Program-made: the position numbers and the translations under genes
Shown here: positions 50,405-58,200 of the stretch, piece by piece
Numbering within the stretch: the stretch's first letter is position 1
How the letters are laid out: each line of letters opens with the position of its first letter
Virus record (IMG/VR): IMGVR_UViG_3300014499_000004
Location: 1-64,000 of that record
Direction: 5' to 3' (one strand)
Source: a virus
DNA length: 64,000 bases
Notes under the pieces: generated by a model
Database searches by the model: none
Seen by the model: only the letters and a program-made list of their open reading frames with translations
What the model was told of the DNA's origin: nothing

Positions 50405-50667
50405 TGCCTATTGTTGATGAACCTAAAGAACCTAAAACAGTAAGAGTTATTACCGATGGGGGCAGCCATGCCATGAAAGGTGAAATTCTTACAGTAAGAT
50501 CATGGCCTGACCCTAGCTATGAAATGACTTACTATCAAATCAATAGAAATGGTATATGGACCGACAAGAGTATTAAAATATCTAATACTGAACTAGTGAA
50601 TATTGAAGATATTGATAATACTTCAAAGAGTGAGTTTAACTTTACTTTGATAGCAGTAGGGAATTAA
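50404..50667 (+). CDS. Small SH3-like protein, 87 aa (paralogue 1)
   Basis: MPIVDEPKEPKTVRVITDGG ... MKGEILTVRSW; beta-barrel style. The C-terminal FNFTLIAVGN is echoed by NFAQIAMGNL in the next gene, so the two are tandem paralogues. Overlaps the preceding stop. No function known. Confidence 0.5.
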   Translation: MPIVDEPKEPKTVRVITDGGSHAMKGEILTVRSWPDPSYEMTYYQINRNGIWTDKSIKISNTELVNIEDIDNTSKSEFNFTLIAVGN

Positions 50668-50668
50668 C

Positions 50669-50902
50669 ATGAATCCAACACTTAGAGTTAAACTTGTTGC
50701 TAACAAAGCTAGATATAATGGTAATAGATATCCAATCGGTACAGAAATTGAAGTAACTCAAAGCGAAAGAGATAAAAGGAAATTTTTCTTTCCTCGTAAA
50801 GACTATTATTGTTACAGAGAAGACTTTGAGATACTCGGAGAATCGTATAACGAAAGTAGTAGTGGAATGAATTTTGCTCAGATAGCAATGGGTAATTTGT
50901 AG
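50669..50902 (+). CDS. Small SH3-like protein, 77 aa (paralogue 2)
   Basis: MNPTLRVKLVANKARYNGNR ... Related in layout to the previous protein, with a shared C-terminal motif. Followed at once by PKL5. Confidence 0.5.
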   Translation: MNPTLRVKLVANKARYNGNRYPIGTEIEVTQSERDKRKFFFPRKDYYCYREDFEILGESYNESSSGMNFAQIAMGNL

Positions 50903-50914
50903 TACAATGTTTTA

Positions 50915-51009
50915 TAGCACCGTCGTATGGTGCTAAGAGTAGTAGAGCCAGAGAAAACAACACGGTAGGTTATCGTCATTGCAACTCTACTACTCTTAGG
51001 ACTATGCGA
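50915..51009 (+). ncRNA. Long-stem pseudoknot RNA PKL5
   Basis: Stem 1 TAGCACC / GGTGCTA (50915-50921 / 50929-50935, 7 bp). Stem 2 (12 bp perfect) 50936-50947 / 50985-50996. Loop TCGTAT 50923-50928 pairs with ATGCGA 51004-51009 (one G-T). Next ATG 23 nt away. Confidence 0.7.
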
Positions 51010-51031
51010 ATAGTTTAATAGAAGGAGAAAA

Positions 51032-51352
51032 ATGAGCGAAAGAACAGTTTTAGAATGGGAAGAATATATATGTAATGGACTTCCTGCTGTAAGAACTAAA
51101 CAAGGAAAGAAGTGGGATATCCATGTATGGGGTGGGACAAAAGAAAATCCTGTCTATGCACTTTCAGTTAGTGGTATACTTATTATTCAAGTAAATATTC
51201 CATCTATAGAAATAGCTAAAAGAATTGCACAAGAACTTCAACATGTTCTGGATGGTAATCTAATGGAAACTATTGGTGAACTTGTAGTAATTGCTTATCA
51301 ACGTGGTTTGACGAATGGGCAACCATTAGAAGAAAGTGAGATGAATATATAA
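51032..51352 (+). CDS. Hypothetical protein, 106 aa
   Basis: Alpha/beta, containing KKWDIHVWGGTKENPVYALS and a helical C-terminal half. Its stop overlaps the next start. Not recognised. Confidence 0.5.
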   Translation: MSERTVLEWEEYICNGLPAVRTKQGKKWDIHVWGGTKENPVYALSVSGILIIQVNIPSIEIAKRIAQELQHVLDGNLMETIGELVVIAYQRGLTNGQPLEESEMNI

Positions 51353-51786
51353 TGAGTATTTGGAGTTCAATACCTGGAACTTTTGCACTTCATTATGAAA
51401 ATAGTGTTACTGATCCTCGTAAAGCAAAACGATTACCAGGAGTAATGCCTGGTGAGTTTGGTGATGAAATTGATCTAGCAGTAGTTGTTAATGATGTTTA
51501 TGAAGATGCTCCCAATGAAGAGGGTTATTTACCTTATTTGCGTGTTGGTGTCACTGTTAATAATTTTACTAAGGGAGATGTAATTCTAAATCGTAAGCAA
51601 GTAAAGAAATTACGTAATGAATTAAATAGATTTCTTAAAGAAACTAAAAAGAAGAAAGAGACTATTGAAGAATTAGCACCAGGTCCTCACGGTAATGGAT
51701 ATACTTGCAAAAGTTGTGGTGAAAGTGCAATAACTTGTGGTATGCGTGAGAATGGTGATTGTTGTAATCACTGTGATCATAGTTAA
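51352..51786 (+). CDS. Hypothetical protein with C-terminal zinc knuckle, 144 aa
   Basis: Beta-rich body, basic helix (KQVKKLRNELNRFLKETKKK), then CKSCG ... CGMRENGDCCNHC at the end. Probably nucleic-acid binding. Followed by a 680-nt noncoding gap. Confidence 0.5.
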   Translation: MSIWSSIPGTFALHYENSVTDPRKAKRLPGVMPGEFGDEIDLAVVVNDVYEDAPNEEGYLPYLRVGVTVNNFTKGDVILNRKQVKKLRNELNRFLKETKKKKETIEELAPGPHGNGYTCKSCGESAITCGMRENGDCCNHCDHS

Positions 51787-52464
51787 TGAATTATAACTAT
51801 CAGGATAGCTAATATTATTAGCGTATCTAGGATCAAATCCACTGATAGTACGATGTATAGTTAGATGCTCTTGCACGAAGCAATCATCGGTGAAGAAGAA
51901 CCCCGCGTATTGCGGTTAGTAGCTTGCTATACATTAAGTGGAAGCACCATATTGTGTTGGAATATAATCGCCAATCAATAGTAGGTAAGCTGGGTGTATG
52001 CCATACTCTGGGTTGGGTATGTGCGCTGATTGGTCTGCGTATAGTAGATCCTACATTAATGTATTAATGTAAAAATTTGAAAAGTGATAAGAGTAACTGT
52101 TCTGAACGAGCTAAAAGTAAAGATCTTTTGCGGTCTGTTCTAACTCCCTGATATTACCGTATCATGGAACAGATTCTGTCGAACAATGAAAACACTTTCG
52201 AATTAAAGTTGGAATATATTGGTGCCAACCTCTTCCAATTTTCTTATTAATAATTAATGTAGGGTCTGCTATCGGCTAACCAATTAGAATTAGTCAATAG
52301 TCTTCCTAATAGAGATACTGTATTAAGGGCTTTTTATATTTTTTCACTCTTAATATACTGTCGGAGTAGTGTTCATTTGGATGATAACACTATTTATTAG
52401 GAAAGAAACAGCTGAGCAACTGTATAAACTGCTCCATTTCTGTAGTAAAATATAAAGGAGAAAA
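51787..52464 (+). other. Long structured intergenic region, no gene seen
   Basis: Contains many inverted repeats: ACTATCAG/CTGATAGT around a GCTAATA/TATTAGC hairpin; ATGTATAG/CTATACAT around a CCGC/GCGG hairpin; CCAATCA/TGATTGG; TCTGTTC/GAACAGA around TGATA/TATCA; TTGGAA/TTCCAA followed by TTTTCTT (terminator-like); TATTAAG/CTTAATA; TAGTGTT/AACACTA around CAT/ATG. Ends with PKc9. No frame of merit. Confidence 0.5.
52408..52434 (+). ncRNA. Compact pseudoknot RNA PKc9
   Basis: Stem ACAG / CTGT (52408-52411 / 52420-52423). Loop GAGCA 52414-52418 pairs with TGCTC 52430-52434 (all Watson-Crick). Linker ATAAAC. Next ATG 31 nt on. Confidence 0.65.
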
Positions 52465-52734
52465 ATGATCAAAGTAACCACTCATAGTGGGACGATTTAT
52501 ATTATTGATGAAAATAACAAGCGGATAAAGCGGGTTCCGCGTCCTGGTACCTCATTTGATTCAATATTAAGAGGTATGATTAATGTTGGAGAATGGCAAC
52601 CATTTACCTCAATTAATACATTTGGAATAGGTGGTGTTTTATATGTTACTTATCCAAATGAACAAACATGGACTCGTTCTACTCTTATAACAGAGATTGA
52701 ATATGAGTATGAAGAAAATGGAGAAAATACATGA
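52465..52734 (+). CDS. Hypothetical protein, 89 aa
   Basis: Beta-rich (MIKVTTHSGTIYIIDENNKR). Preceded by AAAGGAGAAAA, directly after PKc9. Overlaps the next gene's start. No family recognised. Confidence 0.5.
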   Translation: MIKVTTHSGTIYIIDENNKRIKRVPRPGTSFDSILRGMINVGEWQPFTSINTFGIGGVLYVTYPNEQTWTRSTLITEIEYEYEENGENT

Positions 52735-53033
52735 AAGACGAAACAAAGCATAATGATTTACACCCATTAGCAGGTAAGACAGTTAAGTTACACTCACATA
52801 ATCCTGATCTTCATAATAAAGATTTTGTTGTTGAGGATTGGTGGGATCATTATTTTGGTCAGAGTTGGCGAACATCAAATGGTAATGCAATTTGTAATTA
52901 CTATGCAACTCACTCAACTTACCATATACCTGTTGATGATGAAGTAGTCTTTGGCTACATCAATGGAAATGGTTATTTGGTGCATATAACAGAAATTGTA
53001 CTAATTCATGAAAAAGTGAAAGTAGATGCATAA
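52731..53033 (+). CDS. Hypothetical protein, 100 aa
   Basis: Beta-rich with many His, Asn and Tyr (NAICNYYATHSTYHIPVDDE). Coupled at both ends by overlaps. Not recognised; KTVKLHS...DFVVEDWWD resembles small regulatory barrels. Confidence 0.5.
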   Translation: MKDETKHNDLHPLAGKTVKLHSHNPDLHNKDFVVEDWWDHYFGQSWRTSNGNAICNYYATHSTYHIPVDDEVVFGYINGNGYLVHITEIVLIHEKVKVDA

Positions 53034-53326
53034 TGACTAATGATCAACTAGAACAAGTTAAAGTAGAACTTGCAGCTATTGTTAATAATGTTCAGCAAAT
53101 GATTTTGCAGATGAATGATTTAGGTAATATTGTACAGGAAATTGATGGTGAAGCACAGCCAGAAGAGTTTAAAGAGGCTGCTGTTTTGTATTCACAATCC
53201 AAGAATCAACTTACTTCATATCTTCTAACTGTTGTTGATAGTTTAGGTATAACATTACTTGATGTAATAGAATATGTACAGTCAAGTCCCAAACAAAAAC
53301 TTTGGACGCCAGAGAGTGTGAGATAA
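53033..53326 (+). CDS. Helical protein, 97 aa
   Basis: MTNDQLEQVKVELAAIVNNV: helical bundle style, Gln/Val/Leu/Asn-rich. Both ends coupled. No motif. Confidence 0.5.
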   Translation: MTNDQLEQVKVELAAIVNNVQQMILQMNDLGNIVQEIDGEAQPEEFKEAAVLYSQSKNQLTSYLLTVVDSLGITLLDVIEYVQSSPKQKLWTPESVR

Positions 53327-53502
53327 TGTATAATAATGGAGGAAGTGCTTCTCAAGCAGTTAAATGTATTGGTTTTGGGAGAATATTTGGACACAAATTT
53401 AAAATGAATGCAGGTGATTATACATTTGTACTACGAATTTGTAAGAGATGTGGATATCATCCTGAAGGATGGGAAGGTATAGAAAAAGGTATAGAAAAAT
53501 AG
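53326..53502 (+). CDS. Small protein with Cys pair, 58 aa
   Basis: ATG at 53326 (MYNNGGSASQAVKCIGFGRI) overlaps the previous stop; a longer TTG form is less likely. CKRC occurs late (RICKRCGYHPEGW). tRNA-Arg begins 6 nt after the stop. Confidence 0.5.
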   Translation: MYNNGGSASQAVKCIGFGRIFGHKFKMNAGDYTFVLRICKRCGYHPEGWEGIEKGIEK

Positions 53503-53508
53503 TATTAA

Positions 53509-53583
53509 GCCTCTGTAACTCAGTCTGGACAGAGTACTCCGTTTCTACCGGAATAGTCGGGCGTTCAAATCGCTCCAGGGGCA
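53509..53583 (+). tRNA. tRNA-Arg (TCT)
   Basis: 75-nt cloverleaf: acceptor GCCTCTG/CAGGGGC, D-stem ACTC/GAGT, anticodon loop TTTCTAC (TCT), T-arm GGGCG-TTCAAAT-CGCTC, discriminator A, no CCA. One mismatch at the base of the anticodon stem. Decodes AGA, a codon likely frequent in this AT-rich genome. Confidence 0.9.
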
Positions 53584-53642
53584 CTTAGTTTTAACAGATC
53601 TCAATGTATGAGAAAAAAAAATAGTAGTTAGAAAGGAATTAA

Positions 53643-53879
53643 ATGTCAGAAACTATTAAGACTATTCCTTATGGTATAGTGAATGCTGGTAAGCCAGAGG
53701 TTAATTACTTTAATTTTAGGCCAACACCAGTAACAAAGAAAAAGGTAAAAGGAATTCAAGAGCTTGGTCTAACGATCAAATCAACAGTGAATTCTCCACG
53801 AACCAGTAGAGCAATTCGTCGTAGTGTGAATGGTTCATTTGGTAAGGAAAGACTGCTAGCATCAGAGTTTAATCTATAA
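53643..53879 (+). CDS. Small basic protein, 78 aa
   Basis: The end RAIRRSVNGSFGKERLLAS resembles ARKLRKFNNGAFGRMKSHN in the protein at 60213, an R-rich then NG[SA]FG motif. Probably nucleic-acid binding. No other motif. Confidence 0.5.
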   Translation: MSETIKTIPYGIVNAGKPEVNYFNFRPTPVTKKKVKGIQELGLTIKSTVNSPRTSRAIRRSVNGSFGKERLLASEFNL

Positions 53880-53888
53880 GGAGTACTT

Positions 53889-54065
53889 ATGAAGATGAAT
53901 GAACTCATTGAATATCTCATCATGGTTGAAAAAGATGAGTCTATAGATGATCTAGAGATTCGTTGTAGTCATCGTGGTGGAGGACTTGAATTATTTCCAA
54001 CATCAGTTGAGTTAGTAACTATTGCTGGAACTGATAAAATATATTTTTCATTAGAGGTTATATAA
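53889..54065 (+). CDS. Small protein, 58 aa (ELI-type)
   Basis: MKMNELIEYLIMVEKDESID ... ; helical start then beta strands. Paralogous style to the protein at 47674. AAGGAGTACTT precedes the ATG; stop overlaps the next start (TAATG). Confidence 0.5.
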   Translation: MKMNELIEYLIMVEKDESIDDLEIRCSHRGGGLELFPTSVELVTIAGTDKIYFSLEVI

Positions 54066-54286
54066 TGGAAGTATGGGTGTTAGAGCAATACTTATCAGCA
54101 GAAGGAACTTCAGAGACTCTAAATGTTTATGAAAATGTAGATGTAGCCATAAATGAAGTTAAAAGACTACATATAGATATTATATGGGCCCAAATTAAAG
54201 ATGGTAGTTGGGCCAGTAATCAGGTAGATGATGTAATCTATTATATTAATAAATTTGAAGTTATTCTAGATGAAGTACCAAATTAA
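54065..54286 (+). CDS. Hypothetical protein, 73 aa
   Basis: Alpha/beta, acidic (MEVWVLEQYLSAEGTSETLN). Coupled to the previous gene. No motif. Confidence 0.5.
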   Translation: MEVWVLEQYLSAEGTSETLNVYENVDVAINEVKRLHIDIIWAQIKDGSWASNQVDDVIYYINKFEVILDEVPN

Positions 54287-54296
54287 GGAGATATAA

Positions 54297-54485
54297 ATGG
54301 ATAACGAGAAACGAATTCAGAATTATGTTAAGCAGAGGAAGGCTACTACTTCAGCATGTCTTTCTTTTAGACAGAAGCGTCGTATTCGTAAGCATGATAA
54401 GAAGGAAAATAGATCAAAATTGTTAGTATCGAATCACTCAGCAAAACATCTTAATGAAGATGCAACTGTTGCTTTACATGAATAA
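54297..54485 (+). CDS. Small basic protein, 62 aa
   Basis: Very basic (RQKRRIRKHDKKENRSK); no zinc pattern. Likely nucleic-acid binding. TLE2 follows 12 nt after its stop. Confidence 0.5.
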   Translation: MDNEKRIQNYVKQRKATTSACLSFRQKRRIRKHDKKENRSKLLVSNHSAKHLNEDATVALHE

Positions 54486-54497
54486 CTAAGTAGTACA

Positions 54498-54540
54498 GCA
54501 CTGAATGGTTGTAATGAAAGGTTCGATTCCTTCCAGTGCG
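54498..54540 (+). ncRNA. tRNA-like minihelix TLE2
   Basis: Acceptor GCACTG 54498-54503 / CAGTGC 54534-54539, T-arm AAAGG-TTCGATT-CCTTC (54517-54533, one A-C mismatch), 13-nt centre with ATGGT. Discriminator G. 3' flank CGATAG. Confidence 0.7.
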
Positions 54541-54593
54541 CGATAGATAGATGCGCCATCGTATACAATCCTACGATAATGCGAATCGCTATT

Positions 54594-54622
54594 AGACCTA
54601 GATATATGTCTTTAAAGTGTCT
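54594..54622 (+). ncRNA. Compact pseudoknot RNA PKc10
   Basis: Stem AGAC / GTCT (54594-54597 / 54608-54611). Loop AGATA 54600-54604 pairs with TGTCT 54618-54622. Linker TTAAAG. Confidence 0.55.
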
Positions 54623-55270
54623 CGTTACTATATGATTGATTCAAAAATCAATGCTTATAACAGAGTTGACTGTAGAAATACTCTTTTAAGAATGAATTCT
54701 TTTGAAAAAAGATATAGTAAATGTGGAGCTGAGTAATCTCTTACCATAGGAATATTTATGGGCTAAACTATTTGTTATATTGACGATAGATATTATTCGA
54801 AATTTATCTAATGTGAAAAGCATTAAGGAAATAGTTAATAGAATATTATACTTTCGCAGCTGCATTAGATAATATCGACTGACATCTAACATAACTGAGC
54901 AAAGTACGGCTAGCGTCCGAGAAGGAATGTTATGACATTTATCAGGGGAGATAATATTGACAATAAATATAACGTTTTGCACACAACGGCTTATGATCCA
55001 TCCAGAAAATGGCATACCAAACTTATGTATGATGTTTGATATACAGAAGAGGTCAATCCCAGGATTAAATGTTGGTGTTTAGGTATTTACCAATAATGGC
55101 TTTGGCCCTGAGGTAATTGAGGGTAGGATCTATTAGTCAGCCTATAAAAATATATGGACTAAAATGCTAATTCTATTAGAAAGTTTTAGGCTTGTGGGTT
55201 AACACACGAAAATAAGACTCAAAGATAGGAATTAGTGAGAAGTAAAAGGACAACCCCTTTGGTTGAGGTA

Positions 55271-55323
55271 ACTCCAGGTAGATAGTTTTGGTACAGTAAT
55301 GGGTTCGATCCCCTTCTGGAGTG
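55271..55323 (+). ncRNA. tRNA-like minihelix TLE3
   Basis: Acceptor ACTCCAG 55271-55277 / CTGGAGT 55316-55322 (7 bp), T-arm ATGGG-TTCGATC-CCCTT (one T-T mismatch). 21-nt centre. Discriminator G, followed by CGATGTA like tRNA-Asn. Confidence 0.75.
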
Positions 55324-55353
55324 CGATGTATAATTAAGAAAGAAGGTTAATAT

Positions 55354-55545
55354 ATGGCAAGACTATTAGTTAGTGAACTTATTGACTACAATCTTGAAAA
55401 TGGATTAATAAATGAAAAATGTAAAGGTTGTCAACCACATGGGGATTATTATATACTGTGTTCCTACCATGAAGGTTGGGTTGATGGCATTGATGCTAAA
55501 TTTGCTCAAATTTCAAAGATAATGGATAAGGAAATGGAAAAATAA
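55354..55545 (+). CDS. Small protein, 63 aa
   Basis: Has CKGCQPHGDYYILCSYH (Cys/His-rich) and a helical end; it may bind metal. Overlaps the next start. No family. Confidence 0.5.
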   Translation: MARLLVSELIDYNLENGLINEKCKGCQPHGDYYILCSYHEGWVDGIDAKFAQISKIMDKEMEK

Positions 55546-55850
55546 TGGATTTTTATGAAAACGCAGCAGCGTTACAAAGAGATGTACCAAATTTGCATAC
55601 TGGTGATACTGTTAATGAAAAGAATTTCAGCACAGCAGAACTTGCTGAGCAGATGGCAGTTGCCTTTCAAAGGGGACGTAAATATAATTTTGGTAAGCTT
55701 AAAGGTAAAATTCAAGATGCAATTGATAATATTAGAAAATTTAAACCAGATGCAGCAACTTCTAGAGCAATTAGTACTAACTATGAAGATGGTCGAGCAG
55801 ATGCTTATATCATAGTTTTAGGTTGGATATATGAACTAGAAAAGAATTAA
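55545..55850 (+). CDS. Helical protein, 101 aa
   Basis: MDFYENAAALQRDVPNLHTG; mixed helix, basic middle (KYNFGKLKGKIQDAI). The last base of its stop is the first base of TLE4. No motif. Confidence 0.5.
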   Translation: MDFYENAAALQRDVPNLHTGDTVNEKNFSTAELAEQMAVAFQRGRKYNFGKLKGKIQDAIDNIRKFKPDAATSRAISTNYEDGRADAYIIVLGWIYELEKN

Positions 55851-55892
55851 CCCCATATGGTACAAGTACAGGTTCAATTCCTGTATGGGGTA
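55850..55892 (+). ncRNA. tRNA-like minihelix TLE4
   Basis: Acceptor ACCCCAT 55850-55856 / ATGGGGT 55885-55891 (7 bp perfect), T-arm ACAGG-TTCAATT-CCTGT (5 bp perfect), centre only 11 nt (ATGGTACAAGT), discriminator A. The cleanest example. It begins at the stop codon of the previous gene. Confidence 0.8.
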
Positions 55893-55919
55893 CAAAGTTA
55901 ATTAAGAAAAGGAGAAAAA

Positions 55920-56204
55920 ATGTATGAAGATTTTGCAAAACAACATTTTGAAAAATTAAAAGGAACAGATAATGATTATTTAGTAATATGTAGAGAAAAT
56001 AATTCTACTGCTGGTCCATATAGAGATTATGGTTGGAGTACAATACCATATCCGCCTCTTTGGAACACTATCGAAGAAGCAATTAGATGGCACTTTGAAA
56101 AAGGTTGGCAGATAGTTGAAATATATGATCTGTATGCAGAATGGCATAAAGCAATAATAAGAAGTGTTGAAAAAGCTGATAAACAGAAAAGAGAAAGTTT
56201 TTAA
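55920..56204 (+). CDS. IYDLYA-family protein, 94 aa
   Basis: Contains KQHFEKL ... DYLVI ... WSTIP ... EIYDLYAEWHKAIIRS. The protein at 59858 has the same order (KQHF, DYLVI, WSTIP, IYDLYAPFETSII). Duplicated gene of unknown function; alpha/beta fold suspected. Confidence 0.55.
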   Translation: MYEDFAKQHFEKLKGTDNDYLVICRENNSTAGPYRDYGWSTIPYPPLWNTIEEAIRWHFEKGWQIVEIYDLYAEWHKAIIRSVEKADKQKRESF

Positions 56205-56205
56205 T

Positions 56206-56505
56206 ATGCAAGATAATTATCAAACTTGTATAGTAAAAATGGAACAATTTGAAGAGTTTGTACATTATGATGGTAATATGACTGGTTATTTATCTCACAT
56301 AGATATTCAGTTAATTAAACATTATCATATTAATTATTTGATTTATTCTTATTCAACATTAATATGTTTTATTAATTTTAACGATAAAACCTATTGTATA
56401 AACCCCCAAAGATATAGTACTACTACTAGTAAACAAGTATCATATATTAGAAGAGCAGTTAAAGTATGGGAACGTAAAGGATTTCAAAGAATTTTATGGA
56501 TTTAG
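56206..56505 (+). CDS. Hypothetical protein, 99 aa
   Basis: ATG at 56206 just after the previous stop; a longer start 42 nt upstream would overlap. Tyr/His/Ile-rich (MQDNYQTCIVKMEQFEEFVH). No motif. Confidence 0.45.
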   Translation: MQDNYQTCIVKMEQFEEFVHYDGNMTGYLSHIDIQLIKHYHINYLIYSYSTLICFINFNDKTYCINPQRYSTTTSKQVSYIRRAVKVWERKGFQRILWI

Positions 56506-56523
56506 TAAAAGAAAGGAAATAAA

Positions 56524-57045
56524 ATGATTAATTTTAATAAAATTAAGCAACAGCATTTAAAATTGGAAGATATGAATGGAATGCCATATTGTGATAAATG
56601 TACAATTATTTGGCCTTGTGAAGTGATAACAATTTTAGATGAGTTTGAACACTTTATTAAGAAGATTAAGTTTAATTCAAAGGTTGTTTATTCTTGGATT
56701 AAAGATTATCAAGAAGTATTTGAGGTAGGAGATATTGTTGACTTTGTGAATAGTGCATTACCTGAAGAGTTTGCTAATGTTGCAACTATTAAAGATATTG
56801 AATCACTACCCACCTACCATCTGGAAGATGATGATGGAAGAGGGTGGATAAATGTTAAGCAAAATGATCTCACCATGATCAAGAAGCGTCAAGATAAAGA
56901 ATTAGTACCTCATGCTCATAGTTCTGATTGTACTAGTTGGAGAACATGTAATTGTCCAAGAATTGTAGAAGTTTGTGCTAAATGTGGAACACCATTTGAT
57001 AATGATAAGTTTAATAGATGTAAAATATGTCATCCTATGGGATAA
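56524..57045 (+). CDS. Zinc protein with WPC motif, 173 aa
   Basis: N-terminal CDKCTIIWPCEVITILDE (the C-x2-C-x3-WPC unit seen at 44548) and C-terminal CNCPRIVEVCAKCGT ... CKICHP cluster. A middle domain (VVYSWIKDYQEVFEVGDIVD) looks SH3-like. Probably nucleic-acid binding. Confidence 0.55.
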   Translation: MINFNKIKQQHLKLEDMNGMPYCDKCTIIWPCEVITILDEFEHFIKKIKFNSKVVYSWIKDYQEVFEVGDIVDFVNSALPEEFANVATIKDIESLPTYHLEDDDGRGWINVKQNDLTMIKKRQDKELVPHAHSSDCTSWRTCNCPRIVEVCAKCGTPFDNDKFNRCKICHPMG

Positions 57046-57059
57046 TACTTAAAGAAACA

Positions 57060-57088
57060 TGACCTTAAACACGTCATTAAACTGTTTA
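57060..57088 (+). ncRNA. Compact pseudoknot RNA PKc11
   Basis: Stem TGAC / GTCA (57060-57063 / 57073-57076). Loop TAAACA 57066-57071 pairs with TGTTTA 57083-57088 (6 bp). Linker TTAAAC. AT-rich loop and AT-rich partner: strong covariation against GGGTA/TGCCC. Ends 4 nt before TLE5. Confidence 0.65.
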
Positions 57089-57091
57089 CAT

Positions 57092-57254
57092 GGTCCTGAT
57101 AGTTGGTATTACTATCTTTAAACTACGAGTTATTGATCAGTTTCAGTTAATAATCCCTAGTATGTTCGCTTTATATAAATGTATTTTAATTGATTTTAGC
57201 ATTTATATTTAGCTTGAGCAATTATAGTAGGTAGTTCAAATCTACCCAGGACCC
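57092..57254 (+). ncRNA. tRNA-like element TLE5 with a 131-nt central insert
   Basis: Acceptor GGTCCTG 57092-57098 / CAGGACC 57247-57253 (7 bp), T-arm GGTAG-TTCAAAT-CTACC (57230-57246). The centre has TACTAT/ATAGTA and ATATAAATG/CATTTATAT stems and a D-arm-like TAGT-TGGTATT-ACTA. It may be a normal tRNA split by an insertion or an enlarged relative of the minihelices. No full anticodon arm can be assigned. Confidence 0.55.
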
Positions 57255-57286
57255 CTAGTTTTAAAATACAAATAGAAAAGAGAAAG

Positions 57287-57802
57287 ATGGAAAATGAATT
57301 TGAAAATGAATTTAATGATAATAGTACAGATCTTAAATCCCTAGAGGAGTTTTTTAGTAAAGAAATTAACAATCTTTTTACTCCTCAAGAAATAATGATA
57401 TTATCATTGTCGTTAAATCACATAGCAAATGTATTAAATCTATACAGTATGTATTCTGATGTAGCTATTTTTGATGTAAAAGCATTTATAGAGAAACATC
57501 CTGAATATGCTAATATAGATTTTAATAATTTAAAAGATTTAGATGAAGATACACTAAAAACTATAGAAGATGCACTTTATGATAAAAATGGAAGTAATGG
57601 TGAAGAATTTAATAAAGGTGATATACTTATTAAAAATATTATTACAACAATATTAAGTGCTTCTTCAAAGTTGTATAATACCTATACAAAAGAATATAGT
57701 AAAATATCACCACCAGATACAGAACCATTTTTTACAATGTTAGAGAATTGTTTACAAAGTTCTCTTTCATTGTTAACAGCACTCTTTACACCAAGACCTT
57801 AA
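57287..57802 (+). CDS. Acidic helical protein, 171 aa
   Basis: All-helical, acidic, with Asn/Leu/Ile-rich repeats. Resembles in style the proteins at 57821, 58963 and 59342 (short hydrophobic stretches and TPQE-, TPLQ-like spots). Possibly a diverged paralogue group. No motif. Confidence 0.5.
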   Translation: MENEFENEFNDNSTDLKSLEEFFSKEINNLFTPQEIMILSLSLNHIANVLNLYSMYSDVAIFDVKAFIEKHPEYANIDFNNLKDLDEDTLKTIEDALYDKNGSNGEEFNKGDILIKNIITTILSASSKLYNTYTKEYSKISPPDTEPFFTMLENCLQSSLSLLTALFTPRP

Positions 57803-57820
57803 AGAAAGAGAAGAAATAAA

Positions 57821-58183
57821 ATGGATGAATCTAAAATATTAGAGGAATGTGTTAATATTAGCCTTACTCCTCTCCAGACTATACTGTTATCAAAAACTTT
57901 AATTGTAACTAATACATTAATAGATTTTCTGTTAGCAAATAATTGTATGGACATAGAAAAAATTAAAAACGATAGTTCTGAAATTCCAGTTTTTGAACCA
58001 ACAGGAAATATTCTAATTAAATCTGCAGTTGCAGCAATGAAAGAAGTTTGTGACAAGATTTGGGAAAGTGGACGTGAAGAAATTGGAGAAGAAATTCCTG
58101 AAGAATTTGAAGAAGTTATATTAGTATATTCTACAGTCGTAGAGCAAATTGCTATACAATTTGTAAAATCATTAAAAAAATAG
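57821..58183 (+). CDS. Acidic helical protein, 120 aa
   Basis: Starts MDESKILEECVNISLTPLQT. Helical, with a region ILIKSAVAAMKEVCDKIW. Same style group as 57287. No motif. Confidence 0.5.
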   Translation: MDESKILEECVNISLTPLQTILLSKTLIVTNTLIDFLLANNCMDIEKIKNDSSEIPVFEPTGNILIKSAVAAMKEVCDKIWESGREEIGEEIPEEFEEVILVYSTVVEQIAIQFVKSLKK

Positions 58184-58200
58184 AGAGAAAGATAAATTAA

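Larger units (their letters stand above)
54541..55353 (+). other. Long structured intergenic region, no gene seen
   Basis: About 810 nt with PKc10, hairpins (ATCGTA/TACGAT; TTGGT/ACCAA; CCCT/AGGG; GCCTA/TAGGC; TGTG/CACA), and TLE3 at its end. A 109-codon minus-strand frame (54686-55015) lacks context and is taken as chance. The rest may be a cluster of RNA genes. Confidence 0.5.

Noticed and set aside
54686-55015. 109-codon minus-strand frame
   Set aside because: All genes around are on the plus strand, the frame is AT-rich low-complexity, and it crosses hairpins.
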